Of a DNA stretch of 64,000 bases, positions 1-11,600 are shown in pieces. The stretch is from Mytilus trossulus (Eukaryota; Mollusca; Bivalvia; Mytilida; Mytilidae), in assembly GCF_036588685.1 (NCBI RefSeq), contig NC_086378.1, forward strand, positions 35,069,578-35,133,577. Direction: 5' to 3'. The notes under the pieces are model-generated. The model ran no database searches, was not told the DNA's origin, and saw nothing but the letters and a program-made list of their open reading frames with translations. Numbering within the stretch: position 1 is the stretch's first letter; every line of letters starts with the position of its first letter. The translations under genes and the position numbers were made by a program.

Positions 1-190
1 TAACATGCAGCACAAACACCTCTACACCCACCCATACACACCCCCCAACAAAACATACACACACTCTTTCATACGACTCACTCACTCAAACTTGTACATA
101 CATTCTCTCACATACTTACTCCTACTCTCTCAATCACACAGACCGATACACATGTACTCCCACAGCTCAATAATGAAAGATGGTCAAAGA
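1..190. repeat. CA/CT-rich low-complexity sequence
   Basis: The first 190 bases are dominated by cac/cat/ctc-type words on one strand. The short open frame across it is compositional and is not supported as a gene. Confidence 0.6.
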
Positions 191-238
191 ACACTTGTAG
201 TTGTAATTATTTAAAAATATGCCCATTTTCCACTGTGG

Positions 239-3200
239 TTATGTTAAGTCCATGTTTTCTGTAGATTTGCGAAAGAATCCCCATCTCTTTTGGTTCCATG
301 GGTTTGTCTTATACCAACCAAAGGCAACTTCTGACTCGTCTGTAGCGACCTTCAACTTTACAATCATTCCTGAAAATTAAAAAAGTCGGCGTAATTGTTT
401 CTGTATTTATAAAACTGAAAAAAAATGTAATATCATTTACAACAAAATGCCAAACACTATCCTCGGGTTTGATTTTTGATTTTTTTTATAATTAATTGTG
501 TATATTATAGTTCAATTATGTACTTGTTAACCCTATACATATTATAATGTCATTATTCTTTTGTTTGATTTGTGTCGTTGTGTTGCTGCTTTGTTGGCGT
601 AACCCGCACATCAGTTTAAATGTAATCAAACATTTGTTAAATATGATTGAAATAATTTGCCCTCGTCCTCTGACACATGACATTTCATATAGACACTACT
701 TCTCTTATGGAACCGTTGACTATATCCGTTTGACCTCGGTCTTCAGTAGGGTGTTTGAACCCCCTTTTTATGAACAATGGTATTAAAAGGGGACACATTA
801 TCGGTACCCCTTTTATCCTGGATTGGGAACATAGTACCTTATATAAATGGCTTGATCCGACCTTGATATTTTTAGGAATTTTGATTGCAGTCAATTGACG
901 TATTGAGTCACATCTCGTTTTACTCGCATTTTTATATAATATCTGTTATAATTATGGATGTATCTTCTTAGGTTTTGAAATTGAATTAACCTTGTTCCCA
1001 ACCCTCGAAATAGCTTTACCTTCTTTAATTTTAACAAAACACTCATTTGTTTTCTCTGACAAGTCTTTTGTCTTTACATATGTGTTGCTTAAAAAATTGT
1101 ACGGGTTGTCTTGGTAACCGATGTCTGCAAATAAAAAAGTAGGTACGTTATTAAATTTACTCATTGAAATTGTAAAATTATAAAACAAACAGTGTATTGT
1201 AAGCGTAGATATTGCCTTATGAAAACCTCTGATTTCTCAAGAATACTATTTTTATAATGTATTTTTGTTCGACAGATTTGCTCTGGTTCTATGGTGTGTT
1301 TTGTGTAGTATTGTATGCCTTTTGGACTTTTTTTCGTTTTTAGCCAACGTGTTGTCAGTTTATTTTCGACTTATGAGTTTGAATGTCCATTTGGTATCTC
1401 TCGCCTTTATCTTATGTTGCATTGTCGTTTGTTTGTGTTGCACTTCAGTGTTCTGTTGTTTCGTTGATTCTCCCTTAAAGTTGACGTGTTTCCCTCGGTT
1501 TTAGTTCGTAACGCGGATTTGGTAACTCTCAATCGATTTATGAATATTATGCGGTATAATACTTATATAAAAGGCCGTCGCAATTTAGAACTGACCAAGT
1601 ATATTTGAAAAAAAATGTTTGACGTTATTCAATCAAAATAAACGTTACAAAATAAAACGACTGACTTACTATTGTTATTGTGTTGTTCTTTTGTCAGCTC
1701 AGATGGTTTTTCTTTCGTTATCTGCATGTCTGATTTGTAATTAACATATTGTATATCTGGAAGCTTCACTTTAAATCCGTTTGCAGTTTGAAATTCCTGC
1801 AAAAAAATCCGAACGTTAATCAATATTTCCAACAAGACTAACAAAAAATATACATGTATATGCAGTATAGGACGAGATTGATTTCAGTTAAGGAATCATA
1901 GTTCAGTATTTATACACAAGATAGAACAACAAGTGATTAAAGTTAACAATATCATTTTCCGTTTTGAATTGGTGGATATTTTTGTATAAGCCTAGGTCAC
2001 ACCTTACCGGATAGCACGAACGGACGCCTAACGGATGAAAATAAAAGTTGTCTGTTGACAAAATTGTTTTCCGTTGGGAGTCCGTTGATGTACTGACGGA
2101 ATAAAACGGACGCGTAACGGATGCACAACGGACACACAACGGATATGCAACGTACGAGAAACGGAAACGTACCGGACAGAACGGATGTCGAACGTACAAC
2201 CAACGGACGAGTACCGCATAAAACGGACACCTAGCGTATCGGATAAAACGGATGAACAAGATATACGAAAAAATCAAAGGCGACAATAATAATACATGTA
2301 AATCGCATAAATATTCAAAATGTTTCTGTGTAACTGGCTTTGGTTTGGTCTTCAAAGTTCCGCCAAAGGGCAGTATCTGGCCTGAATAAGAGCTGCTTGA
2401 TTGTGAAGACTCTAAGATCGATATGAATAATAAAAATTCACGAACCTTAAGAAATCTGACATACCAATAATTGGCATTTCTGACCAAAATTTTCAATTGG
2501 CATTTATCCGTTTCAGATCCGTTCATCATCCGTTTTATCCGTTATACGTCCAGTATGAGTCCGTTTCTCATCCGTTCAACATCCGTTTTATCCGTTTAAC
2601 GTCCGGTAGAAGTCCGTTGTTGAATTTATCTTTCAGACCTCCAACGGATGTATAACGGACACGTAACGGATACAAAACGAAACGGACGAGTACCGTACAA
2701 ATCGGACATTTTATCCGTTGGACGTCAGTTCAAAGTTTTGAAAATGCTCAAAGTTTTCCGCCGACAGAACGGACGTCAACGGATAAAACGTACGCTTAAC
2801 GGACATGCAACGGATATGGACGGACGTCTAACGGATAAGAACGGACGTCTAACGGACATAAAAAACAGTTTGAAAAAAAGTTATTCGTTACGCGTCCGTT
2901 CGAGCTATCCGGTAAGGTGTGACCGAGGCTTAAGGAAAGAAAAACTCACTTTTGTGATATTGAAGATTTTTATAAACTTAAACAGAGTAGACTACCGATC
3001 GATATGATGAGACAAATACTAATCCCCAAAAACTACAATGGGAACACATATTGGTTGAATAGTTACCTGTGGTGAACTGAACTGGTATTTGGAGCTTAGT
3101 TTCTTTATAATTGATTCTGCAGCCAATCTGCAGTCAAAGTTGTCAATATGTGGAAGTACTTCATAGAGTCTACAAGACAAAAGAAAAACCCTTAGTGAAC

Positions 3201-4417
3201 TGTTAGTTTGTAAAAGATGACATAATAAATCAATTTAACTTAGATAAAAAGTTACGGTTTGTTATCCTTTTTCAAAAAAGATAATGTTGGATCAACAACT
3301 ATAAAAGGCCCCAAAATTACCAGTGTAAAACAATTCAAACGGGAAAAAACAACGGTCTAATCTATATAAAAAAACGAGAAACGAGAAACACGTTTAAATT
3401 ACATAATCAAACGACAACTTCTGTACACCAGATTCCTGACTTAGTACAGGTACAAACATTTTCAGCGTGATTAAACGTTTTAATGTATCCAAACCGTCTC
3501 CCCTTTTCTGAAACAATAGCATATTAACATCACACAATAGAAAAACACACGATAAACTATCATTTCGCAGACTCAATTTCGATCAAAAACGAAAATACTT
3601 TAAAAAGAAGAGCCGAAAACAGACCTTAAAAAGAAATCGAACTTCTACCCTTGGCACTATAAATGTCCTTTTTATTTTGCTATATTGAAGGAATGCTGTC
3701 TAATTGACCCACACCGTGTAATTGTCATTTACACTCGTAAATACAACACATGCATTCACATTATATAAAATGGATAACTTACATGTTTGTTTGAGTTGCT
3801 AGGATATATTTCATTGACAACAATCCACTGTGAATGCGATCTGCCAAATTGAATCGTACATCGTCCAATAGATCTCTTTCAAGCTAGATAATATATAAAA
3901 AAGTTTCGTATAAACCAAACCATTTTACACAGCCTAATTTGAAAAGATTAAAAATTAGCATTTTAAAGTTATGATACATGTTATCTGCCAATAATTGATT
4001 CTGTGAGTAAACGTACCAAACACATTATAATTGTTTTTTGCTCAGAATGTACAGTCCGTACATTACACAGTCTTTTAAATTACAATTGTGTTCTGCGATT
4101 TACTATTGACTCTTTTAAAACGATAAAAATTTGAATATTAAAAAATTGTTTGACCTCTTATTTTTTTCTGTTAAACTAACCAATTTCAAAGCATTTCTAG
4201 TTATTTTCTCTTTTGTCAGCAAAGTTTGGTATCTCTGGTTTGATGCTTCTGCTTTCTGTATTTTATGATTCAGTGTCGTCTGCAACTGTGTTATGCTGTC
4301 ATCGCGAGCTTTCAGGTTTTTGATAGATAGTTTGTCCGCCAAGTGGTTTCGTGACAGTTTAGCTGTCTTCAGGCATAATTCGTACTTCTGTACTTTGCTA
4401 TTAGCAATCCAGCATAT
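239..4417 (-). CDS. 3' exon chain of an unnamed coiled-coil gene
   Basis: Six minus-strand exons read from splice signals: 4181-4417 (79 codons, phase 0 to 0), 3783-3883 (ends phase 2), 3067-3169 (one base completes the codon, ends phase 0), 1670-1796 (ends phase 1), 1020-1124 (ends phase 1) and 239-369, ending TAA at 239-241. Every junction agrees in phase and has AG/GT borders (e.g. ttttttgcag before 1796, CAATA|GTAAGT after 1670, AAG|GTAAAG after 1020, tttaattttcag before 369). The first exon is charged and heptad-like, consistent with coiled coil; the C-terminus is Trp/Lys rich (KTNPWNQKRWGFF). I do not recognise the family. It probably continues from the exons at 22.8-23.3 kb. The exon at 1020-1124 could instead read through to a stop at 952, but only the spliced form reaches the phase-matched exon at 239-369. 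Confidence 0.65.
1260..1510 (-). repeat. Dispersed repeat family D (minus orientation)
   Basis: The reverse complement matches the word order seen at 45600-45760 and 58920-59130 (short words around 'cttatgagtttgaatgtcc' and 'ggtatctctcgcc'). It lies in the intron between the exons at 1020-1124 and 1670-1796. The open frame across it is not a gene. Confidence 0.55.
1987..2934. mobile_element. Foldback/MITE-like element full of AACGGAY repeats
   Basis: Terminal inverted repeats of about 40 bp: the left end near 1987 reads taagcctaggtcacacctta, and the right end near 2934 is its reverse complement with one A/C change at the eighth base. Inside are about 30 copies of AACGG or CCGTT, usually as AACGGAY with 8-12 bp spacing. 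The left arm (2015-2250) is mostly AACGG, 2515-2635 mostly CCGTT, and 2640-2870 AACGG again, so the arms can pair extensively. The middle (about 2250-2510) is non-repetitive and holds an exon-like frame. No transposase. The target duplication is unclear because both ends share TAAG. Confidence 0.7.
2296..2409 (-). CDS. Candidate cassette exon inside a foldback element
   Basis: A 114-bp minus-strand open segment (38 codons, phase 0 to 0) between an acceptor-like gatcttagag and a weak donor ACAT|GTATTA. It encodes a Ser-rich start and the segment GQILPFGGTLKTKPKPVTQK. Its phase would let it be included or skipped between the exons at 3067-3169 and 1670-1796. It lies in the non-repetitive core between the two arms of the AACGG foldback, so it may be captured sequence, a cassette exon or chance. 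Confidence 0.35.
3298..3550 (+). repeat. Dispersed repeat family A (diverged copy)
   Basis: Starts at 'ctataaaaggccccaaaatt' and follows the word order of the copies at 5278-5690 and 39085-39505 (aacaattcaaacggga, caaacgacaac, ttcctgacttagtacagg). Intronic in the minus-strand gene. Confidence 0.6.
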
Positions 4418-4559
4418 CTTAAAAATAAAACAATTTTACAGTTTGTATACTAGTTCTATATACAAGTTATATACCACAAAACACACCCTTCATTTTTTCA
4501 ACTTCTAATTGGAGAACAATAGTTACTATGGCTGCGTTTTTGGTCACAAAAACTCTGCC

Positions 4560-4715
4560 GCAAAATTCACCTGGCTATCGTTTCACAAAGATTCGTACGA
4601 CTTACGTTTACGATTAAACTTACGTTAAGCGTAAGATTTTACCTGCAAGTGTTTCACAAAGGTGATCGCAAACGTAACGTAAACGTAACGTAGACTTACG
4701 ATAATAATGGAAAAG
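4560..4715 (+). repeat. CTTACG-rich inverted-repeat element, copy 1
   Basis: Begins with tcgtttcacaaagattcgta and continues with many acttacg/cgtaacg words in both orientations. The reverse complement of the leading end occurs at about 22558-22590. The other end is not clear; probably a truncated MITE. Confidence 0.5.
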
Positions 4716-5274
4716 GGGTGCTCTCTTTGACAGCCGCGTTCATGTCTATAAAAAGAATCGTTCTTTCAAAACCAGGAAGAACATTCATACCATCGTATTT
4801 TGAAATAATTATCAGTTTTTTTGTTAGTATAGTAATGAGGTTTAGTGAGGTAAGCATGATAAGTGTCCAATCTAGTTTTGTGAAATTTTTTGCTTTGATT
4901 TTATTAGAAAATTGACTGGCGGAGGTTGTTTTTTTCATGCACGGTCTGTTTTTGCTATTGTTGAAGAATGATGAAGTCATACAAAAAAAACACATTTACA
5001 TTCATTGGGACTTTTTTACTAGAAATTATAAGTATCTTTGAATGTTATTTATGAACAGGTATAAAATGTGTTAAGCATTGTGAAAGTTTCTTGTGCGTGT
5101 CTAGGTTGTTTTTTTGTCAAGGAGAAACCCACTGGCAAAACAACAATCAATTATGGAAATGTAAAAAGTATATGCATATTTTTATTTCATATTTTATAAC
5201 GCTATGCGGTGCATTTGTTATTGTATCATCCAAAAAATAGTCATCAGGACATTAGGAAAGCATAAAATAGATAA

Positions 5275-5695
5275 AAGATGTGGTGTGATTGCCAATGAGA
5301 CAACTCTCCATAAGAGACCAAAAATAACAAAGAAATTAACAGTTAAAGGGCACCGTACGTCCTTCAGCAATAAGCAAAGCCCATACCGCATAGTCATCTA
5401 TAAAAGGCCCCAAAATGACAATGTAAAACATTTCAAACGAGAAAACTAACGACCTGATTTATGTAAAAATTGAACAAAAAACAAATATGCAACGACAACC
5501 CCTGAATTACAAGCCGACATGGGACAGGCACATACATACATTTGGTGGGTTTAAGCATGATAGCGGGATCCCCCTTTTTAACCTGGGACAGTGTCAAACA
5601 TAACAACATATGAACGAACTATAAAAATCAGTTGAAAAAGGCTTAACTCATCAGATGGACTAAAATTCATCAGATGGACTAAAATACAAGTGGAC
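5275..5695 (+). repeat. Dispersed repeat family A
   Basis: Near full-length copy: begins gatgtggtgtgattgccaat (just after aaaa), includes 'gggcaccgtacgtcc', 'ctataaaaggccccaaaatg' and 'ggctta', and ends 'aaaatacaag'. It parallels 39085-39505 in the same order. Apparently non-coding. Confidence 0.7.
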
Positions 5696-5744
5696 GTGGA
5701 CGGGTACTATTATTATATTTATTAGTATTATTTGAGCCTGGAAG

Positions 5745-5845
5745 CAATTTTTAAGCAAGAACAACTTAAGCTGAGATTGCTGTTCGGGGTGAGCCAAGGC
5801 TCCGTCTTGAAGGCCGTACTTTGACCTATAATTATTAACATTAAA
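5745..5845 (-). repeat. Family A fragment in reverse orientation
   Basis: 'gtgagccaaggctccgtctt' followed by 'ggccgtactttgacctata' repeats the words at 63935-63980. Confidence 0.5.
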
Positions 5846-6517
5846 TACATTTAATAAAGTGACCGCTGATTTTTTTCTCAATAAAATCAGTGGCTAAAAA
5901 TTACCCGTTTTCCTTCGATTTCCTTACTTAAAGAAATATCAGTATTGCTGGATCCTGGAAGCAATTTTTATGCAAACAATTATTATCTGTATTTAAAAAT
6001 TTTTTTGTTAGAAATCAAACTGGTAAGTTAAAAAATACATATCGTAAAGCAAGATCATAGAACGCAAGATTTTTTTTTATCGAGGACCTTGAATTTCAAT
6101 ATTATTGAAAGCTGAACAGACATGTACATTTTGTATATAACTACAACCAGGGACTTTCTATAATAGTATATACTTAGTATAGAAAGTTCTTGCTACAGCG
6201 AATGGGAGTGTTTATCTACTAACGTATTGAACATAATACTCTCGTAAGATCGGGAGACAATAACAAAAATGATCCAACAGCTGATTCAGACGGTAACGAA
6301 TTTCCGATATCATAAAAGATTCCCCCAAAAAAGGGAACTTCCTCTGCTTAATTGAGCCCCTAAATTTGAATATTGTTATATGTGTTCTCGTACAAAAACT
6401 GAATAACACTGAGACGGACGGCTACACGAAAAAAAATTAATGAAAAATACTGACACGGTTCACTATCGATCAAAAATTCGGAAAATTACAGATATATCAC
6501 GTATCATGATACAGCTG

Positions 6518-6860
6518 TTAAGGAAGCTGGCTTGTCAGGTTTTGGATTTTTGTCAGATTTTCAGAATCCTCTGGTTTTATACATTTGAATGCCTTGAAAA
6601 AATTTGCCCGGTGACCCCCATTTTTCTTTTTGAAATTCTTTAACATGTATAATGATAAACCGATAATCTGTAAATTAAAGTCTTATAAAATTTTAATTAC
6701 TTTTTAACAGTTTTTGAGAACTTTAACTTGTCAATGATAAAGCTATGAAAAGTCAAGAGAAAATATTTTCCCGCTAAAATTTCAATGGCTCATATCTCGA
6801 AAACAAGCACGATGACCTATATATATATATTTTGCTCTTTGGATTCCTTTATTAAGGTCA
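6518..6860 (-). mobile_element. MITE family E, truncated copy
   Basis: Starts TTAAGGAAGCTGGCTTGTCA and runs through 'cctctggttttata', 'gtgacccccattttt' and 'tttttgagaac'. It is the reverse complement of 47720-48115. The far end is diverged, so only one TTAA end is intact here. Confidence 0.65.
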
Positions 6861-6947
6861 AGTAACAGTAAATGAACGCCGTCTAGCGGATTCCGCGAAA
6901 TATTGCGACGTTTTGTACGAATTACGTCCCTTTGACCAGATTTTGCA

Positions 6948-7257
6948 ATGTTAAAATTTCAACCGGCGACTTTTCAATGGGACAACGGTAAATCTGACGG
7001 AAAGTATGTATCTTCTAGGAGAATGAACTTGTTTGCTAAAATTGAAGAAATGCTACAGGATTTTGAAAATGAATATGAAAACAGTCATGAAGACGACCTT
7101 CAAAACGAAAATCAGGTGTCTGAGTTTGGATATCTGCCGACCAGTTAAAACAAGTGTGAAAACTGTTGATCACTGTTGCTCACCACTATTTCTACATAAT
7201 TGTGATGAGGAAAAACAGTGCGGTCTCGACAGTATATTGAACTCTGACACAAAATAG
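6948..7257 (+). pseudogene. Frame-broken ORF fragment between two MITE copies
   Basis: An ATG-started 66-codon frame (6948-7148) is acidic near its end and stops at TAA. The next frame continues at once with a Cys-rich tail (NCDEEKQCGLDSILNS) to a stop at 7257. Reading across the frame change looks more protein-like than either frame alone, suggesting a decayed coding segment or two exons. No family recognised. It is bracketed by family E (to about 6860) and family F (from about 7258). Confidence 0.3.
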
Positions 7258-7663
7258 TACTTTTTATGTCATTGTTTACTTAAACTAACCAACAAATATG
7301 CAGAAATGAAACTTCTGGTGAAAGGGAAATATATTTAAACCATTTTGAGTCAAAATTCACTTGTCTATGAGTTTGCGTTAAAAATACAGGATTAATGCGC
7401 TTCATAGTACACTAATTTAAGATTTCCAGAAAACAGGGAGTTATTTTGGTAGTACCTGTGTTTTCAAGATCAGAAATTTCATATAAGACTTTAAACATTG
7501 GTTGAAAATTGACATGTAGAAAGGTGATACATGTACAATTCAGGATATACCTGGTTTCCTTGAAGTTAAACTTAAGGTAAAATATTTAGATAGCTGTGAA
7601 AATTGCAAGATTCGGTTGAACAGATAGGGATTTTTAATTGGTGGTTTGACACCTTTATTTTCG
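7258..7663 (-). mobile_element. MITE family F, copy 1
   Basis: Its reverse complement matches 43541-44010 over most of its length. The end at 7637-7663 (aattggtggtttgacacctt) corresponds to the terminal repeat of the other copy. Confidence 0.65.
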
Positions 7664-8260
7664 TTTTCCTCCCAAAATAACACAAACTGAATAATCATAA
7701 GAAAAGATGACAAATGCGACTATACCTATATAGAACACAGGGGCATGATGATTAATTCATTGTAGAAGGAAGAAAGGCGACACACAAAATTAGGTCTTCT
7801 CGTTTATTAGTATAGATACTCTAACTTTTCTTTTACAGTACTTTGTATATCCCCATCCCTGTTTCACTTGAATTATTGTCAGCTTATTCGAATATGAGCA
7901 TGTTTTCTGGAACGTTTGAAATAAATGCAATTTATCTAATGTTTGAATATAAATTAACACAATCATGTAATTATAAACATTTAGCATGTTTTAAAAACAA
8001 GAAGAAAGGTTTATAAGTGCAACACATGGTAGTTTTGGACAAGAAATCAATTTTTCTTACACTTTTAAAATTCAAATGAAGTAAAACAAGAAATCAATCT
8101 GGTTGACGCAACAATGACAATCTGTTACACAGAATAATAGTGGTGCATTTCTTTCCAGTGGGTCTCAATCAACACTGATTTACAGAAATCTTGGTAAGAA
8201 TTTAGTCTTAGATGCTTGATTTTTTTATTATTTGTTATTGGCTTTGAACAAGCTGTCAGT
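7664..8260. other. Unassigned interval
   Basis: No convincing gene. A short plus-strand open segment with AATCTTG|GTAAGAAT at about 8190 looks splice-like but has no partner exons. Confidence 0.3.
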
Positions 8261-8270
8261 AACTGCGTGT

Positions 8271-9790
8271 AGTGGCGGATACAGAGGGGGGCATGAGGGC
8301 GTACGCCCCCCTTTTTGCTTGGACTTAGACTATACTTCGTAAACTTTGCCATTTCCCGTGTATTTAATTTTTATGAGACATTTCTTTTCATATAAACAGA
8401 TTTTTTTTTCGCCAGTATTTACTGATTATTTCAAAAGTAAAACTACAAAATACTGAACTCCGAGGAAAGTTCAAAACGGAAAGTCCCTAATCAAATGGCA
8501 AATTCAAATGATAAAACACATCAAACGAATGGACAACAACTGTCATATTCCTGACTTGGTACAGGCATTTTCAAATGTAGAAAATGATGGATTGAACCTG
8601 GTTTTATAGTGCTAAACCTCTAACTTATATGGCAGTCGCATCACAGTAGAGTGATTCGGTATGGTTGAGTTGACCAGTTCGTCGAAAAAACGTCACTCAG
8701 TCATTTTGAAATTCAAATTACAGGAACACATTTGCAATTCTGAGCATGAAAAATCATGACACCTTCAAAGCGACAAAGGAGTGAGCAAGAACGTATTGAC
8801 TTCTATTTCACAATTCAACCAAAAAAAGTTATACTCTATTATAATCTCATGAAAAAAGTTCCACATTAATATTATTTACCTACGAAATTATGTTTAACCC
8901 CAAACGCCCGCGCCTATCTTAAAATAACATAGCTGAATAATTATCCCCAGTCAGTATAAGCTCTGGATAGATTTAAAGTGCAAGGTTCGAGCCATTGTTT
9001 GAGGAGGCAGTCTGAGATCTGAGAGTCTGGCCGTATTTAGATTGAAAACAATAATCTTGTGCACTTTTTGGCTAATAGAAACGAAAATTTCCAACAGAAT
9101 AATATAGCATTAAATGAACATAATAAATAAAAAACGGGCGTACTTTTTTTCGAGACGGGGGTTTGCATGAACTGATATATCGAATACTTTTATCAAGATC
9201 AGACTGCAACCTGCCTGCTGGTGTGGCCTTTATGTCTCCATTTGTCGACCGTCATTCACAAATTCGTTGTCGTTTCAGACTCATTAATAGCCTTTGGTTA
9301 ATTTTCAATTGTGTTGGGTAAAACATATCAACCAAACATTTGTATAAAAATTTCTTGTTTGTCTTTTTTAACTCGTGTCGCTCGTATTGTAAAATTCATC
9401 GAATAGCGCGGCGTGTATCTTGTTTACAACAAGAAATCTGTGAGTTTATGCTAACTTAACATACAACAAGCGAGAATTGTCCATGTCAATTTTTTACTGA
9501 CAAGTCCCACATCAAATATATCAGTTCATAGCTTTTGACCCATACTATAATTTTATGATAGACAATTTATGTATGGGGAGAATACAACATCAAAAATGTC
9601 CAACTCTTACACTTAACAGCAACTATTAAATATACATGCCCCACGTCAAGAACCGTTTAAAAAGTGCATTTTACACTTATTTTATGTTTTTTTGCCAAAA
9701 AAAGGTCCCAAAATTTGTTCGCCTCGCTCCGCTCGGCGAATTCAAAAAACTTCGCCCCACTTTGCAAAATCCTGGATCCGCCCCTGTATT
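8271..9790. repeat. Possible element with GGCGGATCC-type ends
   Basis: The left boundary tagtggcggatacagagggg (8270-8290) is roughly the inverse of the right boundary tcctggatccgcccctg (9771-9786), each next to 'gcccc' runs. It could be the termini of one 1.5-kb element or two separate fragments. A family C copy lies inside it. Confidence 0.35.
8432..8650 (+). repeat. Dispersed repeat family C, copy 1
   Basis: The words 'aaatactgaactccgagga', 'cacatcaaacgaatgg', 'tgtcatattcctgacttgg' and 'tggattgaacctggtttta' recur in the same order at 44465-44760 and, more diverged, at 62511-62775. Confidence 0.7.
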
Positions 9791-10625
9791 CTAGATGTAG
9801 TATGTCAAAACTGTCCATACATAAACCCTATATTCACTGGGAAAAGACATCGTGTAGCAGGAAATAAGCAGAATGGGGGGCAAGTTTGGGACATTAATAC
9901 TAAACTTAGTCTTGTACGGTAAGACTAGATATCCCCTATTTTAAAAATTAGCACACCATTCGGAACAATTAAAAATATTTTCAAAGTATCAAAAAGGAAA
10001 GGAACCATATAAATTAATACTGGTCATAAATTATCCGCTGCTGTCAGTCAGTCATATAGATGACACTAAACTATAATACATTTAAATTTTTAACCTTCTT
10101 TACGGTCGGAACAATAATTTAATATTCATACAACAGTTTTTAGACTATAACAAATGAAAAATAAACAAAAATGATGTTTCACGATCATTAATCCATCGCT
10201 ACATTTTGTATTCTGACGTGTTTGTTTTTTTCTAATGGTGTTTTCTTTTACGTCCGCAATTTTGTTGAAAGTTTCGATGTTAAAAATAGAACACAAATCT
10301 TTTTAATAGATACATGTATAAATAGTTTATGGTTTAAAGAGTTATACATGGAATATTATCCTAATAAAAGAACATTCAGTGGATCCTTAAAAGAATTGTC
10401 TTACTAGTATTGATTCGTATGGTTGTCTCCTCAAAGAAAATTGTTCTATATAAAAATTATATATAATATATTGGTAAAAATTAACCGAATAAAAAAAAAA
10501 TGTACCCTGAAAGTAGCATCTCAAATATAGAATAGAACTGTTCTCAATTCTATTTCACCCATAAAACTTGAAGGTCGAGAACGAGATTATATCGATCATC
10601 TCTATATCATACTACTACTATATAC
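9791..10625. other. Unassigned interval
   Basis: AT-rich sequence. A plus-strand 61-codon frame at 10222-10407 is not recognised and has no splice or homology support. Confidence 0.3.
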
Positions 10626-10629
10626 CTAC

Positions 10630-10845
10630 TCAAAAAATAGGAGGGGTCCTGATTTCGAAATCCCGGACTTTTAAAAATGAAATCCAGAGGTCCCGAATTT
10701 AAACTAATTTAAAATAAATCCCGCCATCCCGAAATTCGAAAAAAGAATTCCCAGATCCCGAAAAGATTAATTCCGAAATCCCGTATTTAAAAATACCCGA
10801 TCCCGGAGTTCCGATCCCGACACCCCCCCCCCCCCTCTTTCCCTC
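10630..10845. repeat. TCCCGA/TTCGGGA-type simple repeat with C13 tract
   Basis: Irregular repeats of atcccga/gaaatcccg at about 15-30 bp spacing from 'tcctgatttcgaaatcccgg' to 'ccgatcccgac', followed by 13 C at 10823-10835. Similar words occur at about 22985-23125. Confidence 0.6.
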
Positions 10846-11600
10846 ATTTGTGTGGATGAACTAAATAACAAAACAAACATTTACGAGTCATGTCTCAGCC
10901 TGTGTGTAATTGTATTTTTTTGTTGTTGTGTTTTCTTTCTTTTTTTGGGAGGGGGGATTATTTTGGTAGGCATATTAAACATTAATTTGTACATCTGTTT
11001 TTAAGTTATATCTCAATCTCCGTAAAAAAAAAAGTACACTCTTCATGTATGAACAAAACTTTTGACGGTCTCCACCTGTATATAAAGATTTACTTACTAT
11101 AAAAATCCTTGACCGAGACAAAATGCGTAATTATCATTTTTTAAAAGAATTAATATATGGCGAAGATGTATGAGATTTTGAGACAAATATAATGAGGAAA
11201 TAGTTCTCAATACAACAAAGGATATATCTCGTATTCCACAAAAGATTGTCGATATTCTTTATGATATAGTATTGATTTTGATTTATTGCTGATGTTTAAC
11301 GCCACGTTTCTCTATCTTTGACATTTTTCTTCTAGTTTAGTATATTTACCACATGTATCTACTAGCATCCGTATAATTCGAAAATGCTCAAATTATAATA
11401 TAAAAACGATTGCCCAAAAGTTTGCACTTGTAATCGGGAGGGGGGGGGGGGGGGGGCAATGAAATGTTTTCAAAATATTTCAGCAATTCTGTATACAATG
11501 AACACACTATTTTTTACGTGGAGATGCATACTCAAGAGACAACCTACCGTGCGCTGCCTATACAATAAAAAATTGTAATATTTTGACACAGAGAAAATAA
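10846..11600. other. Unassigned interval with G17 tract
   Basis: AT-rich, no gene seen. A run of 17 G lies at 11440-11456. The LINE starts shortly after it. Confidence 0.35.

Noticed and set aside
952-1019. Stop at 952-954 as the end of the minus-strand gene
   Set aside because: Splicing at AAG|GTAAAG (1020) joins in phase to a well-formed terminal exon at 239-369; read-through is kept only as an alternative isoform.
1903-2529. 208-codon minus-strand frame as a gene
   Set aside because: Most of it is a translation of the AACGG repeats of the foldback element; only the central 38 codons show splice-like borders.
5648-5690. Hammerhead ribozyme signature (reverse strand CTGATGAG) in repeat family A
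   Set aside because: No GAAA core or pairing helices at the expected distance.
8111-8171. Plus-strand mini exon ending AATCTTG|GTAAGAAT
   Set aside because: A good donor and an open frame, but no neighbouring plus-strand exons in phase and no recognised protein.
11094-11220. Minus-strand segment ending TTATA|GTAAGT as the missing exon
   Set aside because: It would end in phase 2, which does not fit the phase-0 start at 4417, and the frame is of low complexity.
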